Part shown: in pieces, positions 52,879-61,958 of the stretch
How the letters are laid out: every line of letters begins with the position of its first letter
Position numbering within the stretch: position 1 is the stretch's first letter
From: Biscogniauxia marginata
Lineage: Eukaryota; Ascomycota; Sordariomycetes; Xylariales; Xylariaceae
Assembly (NCBI GenBank): GCA_022695795.1
Contig: MU404062.1
Span: 124,001 to 188,000, forward strand
Reading direction: 5' to 3'
Length of the DNA stretch: 64,000 bases
The notes under the pieces: generated by a model
Databases searched by the model: none
The model's input: the letters and a program-made list of their open reading frames with translations, nothing else
Told to the model about the DNA's origin: nothing
Program-made: the position numbers and the translations under genes

Positions 52879-53281
52879 TATAACGAATCTCCCTATATAT
52901 TCCTAGTTAGTTAACTTTACAAATAAATACGTATTAGGTTTTCCTGATTTAAAAGTAATAATAGGTTAAAATTAATTTAATTAATTCATAATATTATATT
53001 CGTTAAAAAGGTTTTAAGGTATTTTTACTATAGTATTAAAGAGTAACTATAATCTTAAATTAATAGCTAAAGAATGAATAACTAAATATATAAGGAAATT
53101 CCAATTTATTTATATTTATTTCTCCTTTCCTTAAAACAAGTGAATCGCTAAATCGCTTTACCAAGAGGAGCGATTCACTAAGTCACTAAATCACCGAATC
53201 GCTCTGCCAAGAGGAGCGATTCACTAATTCTCTCGTCAAACCACGTGACCAGCACGTGGTTCCATTCTGGGGTCCGTAACA
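52879..53281 (-). repeat. 5' LTR of chromovirus copy 2 (right end)
   Basis: 403 bp, ending GGGGTCCGTAACA on the plus strand (TGTTACGGACCCC on the element strand). It is less mutated than the left LTR. It holds two copies of an inverted repeat (AATCGCT...AGCGATT) at about 53140-53178 and 53194-53224, and the palindrome CCACGTGACCAGCACGTGG at 53241-53259. Confidence 0.92.
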
Positions 53282-53286
53282 TAAGC
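53282..53286. repeat. Right target-site duplication TAAGC of chromovirus copy 2
   Basis: Matches 45827-45831 exactly. Confidence 0.9.
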
Positions 53287-56200
53287 CTCAACAGTCTTCC
53301 TCATATAAAGTGGTACACCTAATTACCAGGCCATCAAACCGAGAAAGACTCATCTCCGTAGACATATGGCCCGTCTCCGACAGAGGTTTCTACCACCTGT
53401 ATCTTAGGAACCACGTAGATTATTTCCTATTAGTATGAGGCTAGGATAGGTCAGAGAATATAGAACCCAACGGTGAGAATATACGGCCTTCAAGTGTCCG
53501 AATAAGTAGTCAAGTGTTACGACTTCGTCGTAAGTTTAATATTCAATAGGTCTCGTGGGCTTATTCGTAAGAAAGTTCCTTCCATAGAAGAGTGTATGCT
53601 TAGATTGATCACCGTCTAGGAATTGTATAGGGATATAACGAGCGTGTTTATGAAGGAATAGTAATGAGTTCAACGGTAAGGAAACAGTTAGTTAGGCCCT
53701 CATTCGTGATGTCTCCGTTGCTTCGAGAGGGGGACATGTCTTTGCGTAGGTCCCGTTTTGGACTGAAGACAGTCCCATGCCTTGTGGGTTCGTAAAATCA
53801 CGTCAACTAGCGTCGATAGATGCCATGAGGATAATCTCTTGTATAGAAACCTTTTGCCGCTTACGGGATATAGCTTTCTGTCACAAGTCACCTACCTAGT
53901 ACAGGATTGAGTGATAATATGGTTACTGCGCGGAGGGCTAGAAGCTAGAACTACCGAAGATACGGTGTCTCGTACCTGCTAACAAGTCTTCTCTTTGTCC
54001 CCTAGAAGGTACGTATCACCTTGTATCTCCCTCGATTCCCTACCCCGGCATGGTTCCAAACACATACTACTACTCACTTTAGCAAGCATTTGATGTTTTC
54101 CTATGTGTCACGTGGGTGATAAGGCCCTTACTACGTATATAGCCACTGAAGCTTGTGTAGGAGGAGGAGGAGGGTGGAAATATGTTCATTGAACTTGGGA
54201 ACACCATCATGCTTATTGATCAAGACCAAAGTACCACATATAGGGATGATTCGGTGAGGACAAAAATATGAATCGTGGTCACCCCATTTGCTAGCGTATA
54301 GGTAGTATCAATTCGTAGTTTTAGCATGACATTCGGCCGTCATTTTTGACTTGGATTTTCTACAGTCAGGAATCCCTGGTGAAGGTTTTAAATATAAGCC
54401 TCTAGGCCTAGCTGCGCTGTCTTTTTCTTGCCTGACGAAGCTGATGTGGGAAATGTCTCTGCGCACAGCAAGCTCACCCCATTCCGTGGTTCTTAACACC
54501 CCGGAAAAAATCCATCATGATCAGATGCGATTTCTAGTGTGGTGCAGCAATGAGGCAGTTTTACTTCCTGCCGCAAGAATATCTGATATAGCTGGGCGTG
54601 GCAATATACGCATAGTCGGGCCATGCCATGTCTCGAAAGAATGCGAGGCTCGGGCTTGTCATGATTCATGTCTGAGATGGGAGTGGCACGACGGCTAACG
54701 AACCAACGCAACCCCCCGTCTCGATAAGCGGGAAAGCGTGTTGAACGAGCTTTCTTGGCGTTTGAGGACTTACCAGGCAGCAGATGAAGACGCATAGATA
54801 TTTTCCAGCCCCTATATCATAAGGTAGGCTTTTTATCCGAGACTACGAGCGAGGTTCCATGGCGAGAGACCATGAAGCTGCCTGGCTTGACTCTACCCAG
54901 TTTACAATTGGGGGGTTCTAGCGAGTGTATGAATTGGTTCGTCTTTTACTTGTATTCGTTTATCTGTCTGTGAAGGGTTTTCTCTTCGCATGGCTATGTG
55001 CAGCACCGTCGTGCGACGGAAGATGATCATGACGGCTTGTCGTGTAGCAATGTACGCATCTCCTCGCCAATGAGCGATGCGAATCAGAGAGGCCACAGTC
55101 ATAGAATGACTTCAGGTATTTTTCTAGAGAGGGACCTTGGCCCCGCTAGGCCATGCCGCATAGCCAATCGGTACTCGGAACTCGTTCTCCTGTCACTTCT
55201 GTCGATGTTCAGATCAGACGGCCAAGATGGGTGATTGGTGTTTCAGGGGGGCGCCATGGCGTTTGGTAACCTCAGGTACCTACCTAAGTATGTATATGCA
55301 TTCCTCATGTAGGTAGGTAGCAACTAGGGGAACTAGCAAAACAAGCAGTCAATTTCTTCTGAAGACGGGAGTTTAGGTCGTATTTAATAATAATAAAAAG
55401 GTAGTGATGATCTGGAGAGCATAAAGTCAAGAGTTTCGATCGCTCGGATGTAGAAAAGCCCCCAAACACATGAAAGAAGAAAGAAAGCCTTGGCCGCCGT
55501 CAAAGGTGCCCGACCTGTCGGGATCGAAGCGTACCGGTACTTGGGCGGGGGTTGCCAGCTGCATGCACCAGGGTAGATCCCTGAGAATTGCCGAATCTGG
55601 ATGAGACTAGTGTTCTTAGTGGGGTTTGCCGGGGAGAGTGGGGTCCTTAGTGTTCCCTACATGATGCAGGCTGGCCACCCTTTGAGAGCATTTGAGCAAG
55701 AAAACAAAGCGATAACATCGAGATAACATCACCGTTGCTATTTTAGGTTGGCCTTTGTTAGCTGCCGCTTACACCCTCTTGGGGTCCGAACTTGAAATTA
55801 TAACAAACCTCTTCCAGTCGAATTATACGATATTGACCTTACAGTCCTTCTATTCAATACATACAATCACCGGCTTAGTTATTTTATATTTATTACCCGT
55901 GTCAAAGAACTACCTAACTCCCAACGGCTCGTCACTTTTTGCCATCGACTCCAACTGATCATTGTCCGACCTCCCCTTTTCCACAGTGCCGGAGGGAATT
56001 GGGCCTTTTAAGTCGGATCATCTCTTTCCAGCATTCCTCCAGCGATCTACACGCCTCCTGATCACCACATGTTGCTTCGACAGCGGCTAATCGTCTTGCA
56101 CATCGCTCGCGCCCTCTCGCAGAGTTTCGCTTTGTCTTAAACATCGGATCCTTGAACATCAGACGTTTTCCAAGTCTAGCTTGAATTTCCATCTCTTCGG

Positions 56201-56469
56201 TCGCGCATCTCACAACGCACGCACTTCAATCCGACCGTTTCATGAATAACCACCGTTCCTCGCGAGCAGTACGATAGATAAATCACGACCGACAGTCACA
56301 CTAAACGTTTTGCTTCGGTTTTCCTTCGCCATATCGCCAATATATTTTACAATTGGGTTGCTAACTCTCGCTGCCCTGAACCCCCGCTTTCGACTTACAC
56401 CAACACAACGAATTCTACACCTCACTTAGAAACGAAATTATTTGTTATAAGAGCCCCAACATCGCAATC
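53287..56469. other. Gene-free stretch and copper-transporter upstream region
   Basis: Normal composition resumes after the retrotransposon. Overlapping short frames occur at 54300-54800 on both strands, none with a motif. TACCTA/TAGGTA repeats lie at 55271-55288 and 55309-55320. A long AC/CT-rich leader precedes the Ctr start. The sequence TGAGCAAG at 55693-55700 is one mismatch from the reverse of the Mac1/GRISEA site TTTGCTCA, but it is about 770 bp from the start codon. Confidence 0.4.
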
Positions 56470-57140
56470 ATGCTATCACCACGCCACGGGGATGAGTCCA
56501 TGGACATGGAAGGGATGGACATGGGGCACTCGTCGGAGTCCTCGACGATGATGATGATGTCCGTGTTCCAGAACACCATGGCGACGCCGCTCTACTCGGA
56601 GTCGTGGACGCCGGGGACGGCGGGCGCGTACGCGGGGACCATCATCTTCCTGATCGTGCTGGGCATCGTGCTGCGGCTGCTGTTCGCGGGCAAGGCGTTC
56701 GCGGAGGCGCGGTGGCTCGACGCCGAGATGAAGCGCCGCTACGTCGTCGTCCAGGACAAGCTACCCGTCGCCGAGCAGGTCATGCGCGACGACTCGTCCA
56801 AGCACGCCATCCTGACCGAGAACGGCGTCGAGCAGGGCGTCATGGTCGTGCAGAAGAAAACGGTCCACGCCCGTCCCTGGAGGTTGTCCGTGGACCCGCT
56901 GCGCGCCCTCTTGGACACTTTGATCGCGGCCGTCGGTTACCTACTGTAAGTGGAACATCTACTCTTTCTCTTTCTCTCTCTATATATATGCATGTGTGTG
57001 ATCTACGATCAAGTTCTAAACGATACTACAGCATGTTGGCGGTCATGACGATGAACGTTGGCTACTTCTTAGCGGTGCTCGCCGGCACGTTCCTGGGCAG
57101 CCTGCTCGTCGGTCGGTACTATAGCACTCCCGACCATTAA
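56470..57140 (+). CDS. Ctr-family copper transporter
   Basis: Predicted trimeric copper(I) transporter of the Ctr family, in the plasma or vacuolar membrane. Exons 56470-56945 and 57032-57140 with an 86-nt GT-AG intron (phase 2) encode 194 residues. The N-terminus is Met-rich (MDMEGMDMGH, then four consecutive Met), the copper-capturing region. The first helix is around residues 55-75 (TIIFLIVLGIVLRLLF), and the second and third lie at the C-terminal end. The diagnostic MxxxM of helix 2 is at residues 160-164 (MLAVM, the first codons of exon 2), and GxxxG of helix 3 is at 177-181 (GTFLG). The loop between helices 1 and 2 is about 70 residues. Length fits fungal Ctr2-like proteins, but affinity class and membrane cannot be decided here. 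The ATG at 56470 sits in CATCGCAATCATG after an AC-rich leader. Intact. Confidence 0.9.
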
Positions 57141-58542
57141 GCGGGAGGGGTGTTTAAGCCACCCATCGACGACGACTGCGATGACTCGCGGGTTCTTGGG
57201 GTCACTACCGACAGCACGCAGGGCTAGCCAAGTCAAGCGTGCGACCTGCGGGAATGTGGTTATATGCAATAGGTATTTGAGGCCTAATCATGAGGAGTTG
57301 GGGTAGAATTGCATTGGGCCTCGGTTGTAGGCTATTGACATCAGCCTATATTGGACGACGGGCTCGGTATTCAATATTGTATGACCGATGATGATGATTT
57401 GTTTTTATGTTATTGGCGTTAGGGAGAGAGGTGCACCAAGCAAGCAGGCAAGCAAAAATGCATCAGGACTCATAATTCATTCTACATATCCTATGTCTCT
57501 GTTCGAAAAGAACAATAAATTCCATTTTCTTTAGCATCTTGAAGCTGTATCCAAGATATCGCCGGTCTGTTGAGCTAATACTGGAATTGCGAAAGTAGCG
57601 GTACTTCTGACTAGTGCGGGTCTACGCAGAAAACCTTCTCAAATCCGCTCGTTCAGCAGGGTTAATACTTGTGGGCTACGAGTTAGTGCCCGGTGCCACA
57701 TCAAGCCAACCCAAGTCAAAAGTCAAGCCACGCCAAGCCACGTCAAGCCACTATTTTCCGTTCTCGGTAGATCGCCAGGGGTTCAATGGCTTCTTCCTTT
57801 CCATGCATCTAACGTTCTTGATGAGCCTCACTAATTCACTAACGCTACCAAGTAGGTATTCGACATTCAATATCAGTGTCTATAGCATACACCATTGCTA
57901 TGGCTTTTTTCTTTTTCCCTTTTCTTTTTTTTATAAACAGCTTTTTCTTGTACTCAATCCTTCCCTGGAAAACCGGTACTTCCAAGCTTTAATCTTTTTC
58001 AAGCCGTATTGAAGCGCCCATGAAGCACGCCTCGGGCAAAGCGTTAAGAAGCCCTCCTTGTCACAAGGATTATCACCTAAAAGCGCCGCCAAGACCAGTT
58101 GGCCACGAGCTTGATATCTACTAGAGATATATACGAGTGCGAGATGCAATGAAACTAACGTGCATAAGAGAACAGCTGCCTCAAGCAAAGAATAACGTGT
58201 ATATATACGCAGAAGATTCCTTAAAGAAGACAAGAGAGAACTTAGACTCTCAAGTCCTTTAAAGCCAAAGAGAATTATTAATTAAAATCGAATCTTAGGT
58301 CCAAGCCCACTAGCCTTATCACAATTACAATATCAAGTCGACATCGACAAGAGTATTTTACAAAGGGAATAATAACACATTAATTAAGTCTCAAAGTAAC
58401 CTCCTTGATATGTCTAATGTCGCATAGCCTCGGGATCTATAATAGTAGCGAATGTCTGATTTATTAATACTATAATTTGTTTCCCACTCTGAAGCAACTA
58501 TTCTCCCCTCCCCCCCTCCTCCCCCCAACGTTCCCGGATATC
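57141..58542. other. Intergenic stretch with short CAAGCCACG repeats
   Basis: 3' region of the copper transporter, then a cluster of imperfect direct repeats of CAAGCCA/CAAGCCACG at about 57699-57752, T-rich tracts near 57905-57940, and a C-rich polypyrimidine tract at about 58502-58527. A 100-codon minus frame at 57931-58233 has a hydrophobic segment but no other support. Confidence 0.4.
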
Positions 58543-59527
58543 TTAATTTTCGTCGCTCTGATATCAATATATTAGTAGCCTACCAATAGACGTTCCAATA
58601 GTCATCAAGTAGATCTTACGTCTTGCACCGTGGTGCTCTCAGCCTCGTCCTCCTGCGACATTGTTAGATATTATTAGATATTATTTGAGACTAGTGCATG
58701 TTATGAAGACTTACGGCCTCTGATTCCTCCAACTCGGCCTAGCAAGTTTTGATCAGACACATGTGTAGATGTATCACAAGTTGGAGATTACTCACGAGAA
58801 TCGCATCTCGGGCAGCCTTCGGATCATCACATGCCAGTTTCTAATCGTGTCATGAGTGTGGTCGGGATCATCGTACATCTGCCCCTGGGGCGTTCTGTTT
58901 CACGATTTATTAGCTAATGCGAAACGAAGCCTGGGATCTCTTCACTAACCTTCGCCTTCTTTCTGTACTCCTGAAAGTCTTTTGTCAGATTTCAAAGATG
59001 TCCAAAACAAAATAAAGTGACATGTACAACTAGCCTTGGCCTTGGCCACATGCTCCTGAATCATAGTTAGCCTGATATTGTAAATTTGCTATCTTCTGAC
59101 ACATACCTTCTCGAGCCTCTCGAAGTGCTGAGTTCGAAAATTGTTAGTAGAGCTATACCGCGCAAAAACAGGACATGTAGGTTCGGTACCTCCTTCTTCT
59201 CCCGGTATTGCTATGTAGAAAGTTAGCATGAAATAATCGCGTGAACGGAAGAGAAATACATACGGTGGCGAGTTCGACATGACTCTGCTGGCACATTAGA
59301 TTCAGGGACATCCGAGTGAGAATTATCATAATTACCTCCACTTTCTCCTCGCACCACTTCCCAGACAGTCCTCAGTAAGAGTCACAATCCCGGAGATTGT
59401 ACAACGTACCTCACGAGTCTCGGGCTGTGAAATAATAATTGTAAGTATGAGAAGGCTAGCGTCTTTGGGATGGTACCTTTAAACGAGGCTTCTTGGCCTC
59501 GGGGCCGGGGGATGGAGACTTGTCCAT
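58543..59527 (-). CDS. Micro-exon gene: small charged helical protein from about 13 tiny in-frame exons
   Basis: Unrecognised family. I read the exons as 59527-59477 (51 nt), 59424-59410 (15), 59356-59336, 59284-59264, 59210-59190, 59127-59107, 59055-59035, 58970-58950 (each 21), 58894-58877 (18), 58840-58796 (45), 58738-58715 (24), 58652-58620 (33) and 58557-58543 (15), about 108 residues. Every exon is a multiple of three and starts in phase 0. Introns are mostly 51-64 nt and most carry clear branch sites (CTAAC, CTGAC, CTAAT) 10-20 nt before the AG. The intron after 59035 is GC-AG. The 18-nt exon implies a 36-nt intron; without it there is one 109-nt intron, and the frame is unchanged. Exon 1 holds a possible nuclear signal (AKKPRLK). 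The 21-nt exons encode heptads such as QYREKKE and HFERLEK. The C-terminus is acidic (EDEAESTTVQD, SDEN). Start ATG at 59527 has A at -3. Probably a nuclear or cytosolic coiled-coil-like protein with alternative isoforms. Confidence 0.82.
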
Positions 59528-60168
59528 CTTAGAGAACTTGGTTTGCGTTGATGTCGGCAAGACTTGGTTGTTGAAGTGCAAGATGCGGGGATTAAGGAGA
59601 GAGGGAAGGGGCCCGGCCGGGTGGTGGGCATTGTCCACGAATATGAGCTTGTTAATCGAGGATTGCTAGCGTGACTTCCCAGCGCGCTTTCGCAGCATAC
59701 TTGGAAGTGTTCTGAAAGCGAAGAAGGTGAAGTGAAGTGCTAACGTGTGGTCAGTAGCAGCCACGAGCTAGAACAGGAAGTGACGACGAGATACACTTGC
59801 TGTTGTGTTTGGTTTGGCAAGAGGCAGGAACGGAGTACCTATGTATTAATGATGGAGGATTAGGGTGTAGATGCCCTCTGAGATGCCCTATTTACCTAAT
59901 GCCCGTAGTGGCCACCAACTAGCCCCACATTACCTCCGTTGTGTGAATCTCCGGGCTGCCCCATACCGATTAGTCAGCCCGACGACTGTATCAGAGAAAG
60001 CTTGTGATTGGTTATTTATTCCATAGGACCTCTCCTCATAGACTTTCCTCGTGCACACATACATATAACATCCTCTCTTTCCCTCCAACGATAGAGCCTC
60101 GGGCATCACCAGCATTTAAATACCAGTCACGCGTGAGGCGACAACCCTCCAGCACGCACGCCCCGGTC
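59528..60168. other. Divergent intergenic region
   Basis: Lies between the micro-exon gene (minus) and the 2EXR gene (plus) and presumably holds both promoters. A minus frame open upstream of 59527 lacks an ATG, so I treat it as 5' leader. Confidence 0.45.
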
Positions 60169-61157
60169 ATGGCTACAGAAACGTTTCACCCCTTCGGGAG
60201 ACTGCCTCCGGAACTGCGAGATCAAATTTGGGACCTGGCAACGCTGCCACTGTCACGGGACCATCGACCTGCAGCTCATTTTTTTTTACTCTTGCCAACA
60301 TGAAAGAAGATCGCCCGATGATCTCACTCAAGGACACCATCTGTCATAGTCGCACAGAAATGTATTGCTTAGCGGCCCCGCAGTGTAGTGGACCGGGGAA
60401 AATGTCATGGACAGAGTCAAATCCTTCAGCATATCTATCAGAGATCGGCCTATGGGGGGCTTGTAAAGAGTCTCGACGGCGAGTTCAGAATTACCGAAAT
60501 TCACTCAGCTGGGACGATTAGCTCTCGGTGGCCGTCGATTATTACCTGTCTGACAATTATGACGAGCTCGATCGACTCCCAGCCCTGGTGACATTCTGTT
60601 GTGATGGGCAGAATCAGAACTTTACCATTTATCCCAACTCGGACCTCTTGTGTATCCAGCCATTTAACTTCGATACGATCAGATGGCCCGAAGTTGATCG
60701 TACGACGCCAACGGTCATCGGAGGATACACGGTACGCCATATGGCTCTGGAGTTTGACCCGACATGGGGCAGCCCTTCAAGTAGTGTACCACCTTGCTTT
60801 GACGAGACGGGACCGCTTCGGTGCATTGCAACAGCGGCCTCATTTGACACATATTGGATCAAAAATCTTTGGTTCATTGACTACCGGATTCGTCGGCGAT
60901 CGGGATCGACTCTAAACGAAAAAAGACACGTATTTTATGCCAATTCATGCAGATACGTCGAGGTCAAAGAGACCGATACGGACTGGGAACTCGCTACTGA
61001 ACCCGATATCTTCGAGTTTCTGTTTGACCTGGACGAATCACTGGAGGAGTACTTCGCCGATAATTTTTTGTCGAGGGATGAATCTCCAGTCCTTCGATGC
61101 CCCCGGTGGAGCCAGCCAGAGATTCGAGTTCTAGCCTGCGAGGTATCAAATGAATAA
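60169..61157 (+). pseudogene. 2EXR-domain protein, broken by a T-run frameshift and an in-frame TAG
   Basis: The opening METATETFHPFGRLPPELRDQIWDLA-type segment (start ATG at 60169; core FGRLPPELRDQIWDLA) is the signature of the fungal 2EXR domain, an F-box-like module of unknown function common in large ascomycete families. The reading frame is broken twice. A nine-T run at 60279-60287 shifts the frame (homology resumes as TLANMKEDRPMISLKD), and an in-frame TAG at 60519-60521 separates YRNSLSWDD from VAVDYYLSDNYDELDRL. After that the frame is open to 61157, with typical features such as FDTIRWPE and CRYVEVKETD. The protein would be about 329 residues if both breaks were mended. Either a pseudogene, or a sequencing slip in the T-run plus a suppressible or edited TAG. 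Confidence 0.7.
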
Positions 61158-61487
61158 TCACCGTGGTCAGCTATTAAGAGTCCAGAAGGCGGCACCTGCG
61201 AAATGTGAACGGGCATGATCGGGAATCTGGTGACCTACACAGTAAACTAACTGTCTCCAACTGGAGATAAGAGGCTGTCGCAAATAACTAAAGTGTCAAT
61301 TAGTACGAAGAGGAGGCGTAGTAGCAGGTAGGTAGGGCACAAGTGTGTACGACTTTTCAGCAAATTTAGCGACGAAGATCTGATAGCTATTGATGTATAT
61401 AGGTTTATACCAATGTAGTGTAATGAAGTTCCTAGCATAGCACTCCCATATATATGCCCCTCGGGTAGCTCTGAAATCCGACACTTA
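61158..61487. other. Convergent intergenic region
   Basis: Between the 3' ends of the 2EXR gene and the NACHT gene. Contains a GTAGGTAGGTAGGG repeat at about 61325-61337. No gene recognised. Confidence 0.45.
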
Positions 61488-61958
61488 TTAGTGATCACGA
61501 GAACAAGGACAGCGCTTGTAGCGAGGGTGATTCTTCAGCATCTCCTTGATATCAGTTTCCTTACAATAGTGTATCAACGGCTTCTCCCAGTCATTATTAT
61601 GTTCTGGAAAGGTAAAGTTTACATCGACGTCGCCATTTTTCAGTAGCCACCGTACCATTTCAAGAGCACCCCGAAGATAGTTTGTGAGAAGCAGCTCTCC
61701 AAGTTCCCGGGGAAGATGTGGTGGCTCCGAAACAATCATCTCAGCCATGCGTATATGTCGAGCATAAAATAGCGGCGCGCGCTTAAAGAAGTCAAGTTGG
61801 TTTGGGTCTAGTTTCGGTAGCCGACTTCGTACAAGCTCCCATGCTGAAGAGAGACCGAAGAATGCAAGGATATGGAATATCGTAGTAGGCAGCCTCGCTT
61901 TTTCGATGGAGTAAATTGGCATCTGCTTTCTCAAACCTCGCTCAAGATCTATCAAAGC
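61488..61958 (-). pseudogene. C-terminal helical-repeat part of the NACHT gene, cut off by an in-frame TGA
   Basis: Continues in the same frame as the NACHT gene after the TGA at 61959-61961 and runs to a stop at 61488-61490. The sequence has ankyrin-like helical repeats (FHILAFFGLSSAWELVRSRL; GALEMVRWLLKNGDVDVNF) and a Cys-containing end (CPCSRDH). It begins LIDLERGL without an ATG, so it is not an independent gene. It is most simply the truncated ligand-sensing repeat domain of the NLR-like protein. TGA could come from CGA or TGG by a single C-to-T or G-to-A change. Confidence 0.55.

Larger units (their letters stand above)
45832..53281 (-). mobile_element. Ty3/gypsy chromovirus copy 2, full length, inverted, RIP-inactivated
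   Basis: A 7450-bp element with two 403-bp LTRs and a perfect 5-bp TAAGC target duplication. On the minus strand it has the same order as copy 1: gag zinc knuckle (51691-51732), protease, reverse transcriptase, RNase H, integrase, chromodomain (about 46960-47090). Sense frames are destroyed by RIP-type stops. The zinc knuckle reads Tyr, Tyr, His, Cys where copy 1 reads Cys, Tyr, Tyr, Tyr, so the two copies lost different residues. A 21-nt deletion removes the reverse-transcriptase YxDD motif. LTR U3 sequence differs from copy 1, so the two are relatives within a family rather than recent duplicates. Confidence 0.95.

Noticed and set aside
45832..53281. Second AT-rich block as an unrelated low-complexity region
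   Set aside because: It aligns domain by domain to copy 1 on the opposite strand and has its own LTRs and TAAGC duplication.
55693..55700. Copper-responsive Mac1/GRISEA-type element upstream of the Ctr gene
   Set aside because: One mismatch to consensus, single copy and about 770 bp from the start codon; too weak to annotate as a site.
57931..58233. 100-codon minus frame between the copper transporter and the micro-exon gene
   Set aside because: No recognisable motif, and the T-rich DNA it spans gives hydrophobic residues trivially.
59456..59638. Starting the micro-exon protein further upstream (at about 59638)
   Set aside because: The upstream codon is GTG, not ATG; the first in-frame ATG is 59527 with a good context.
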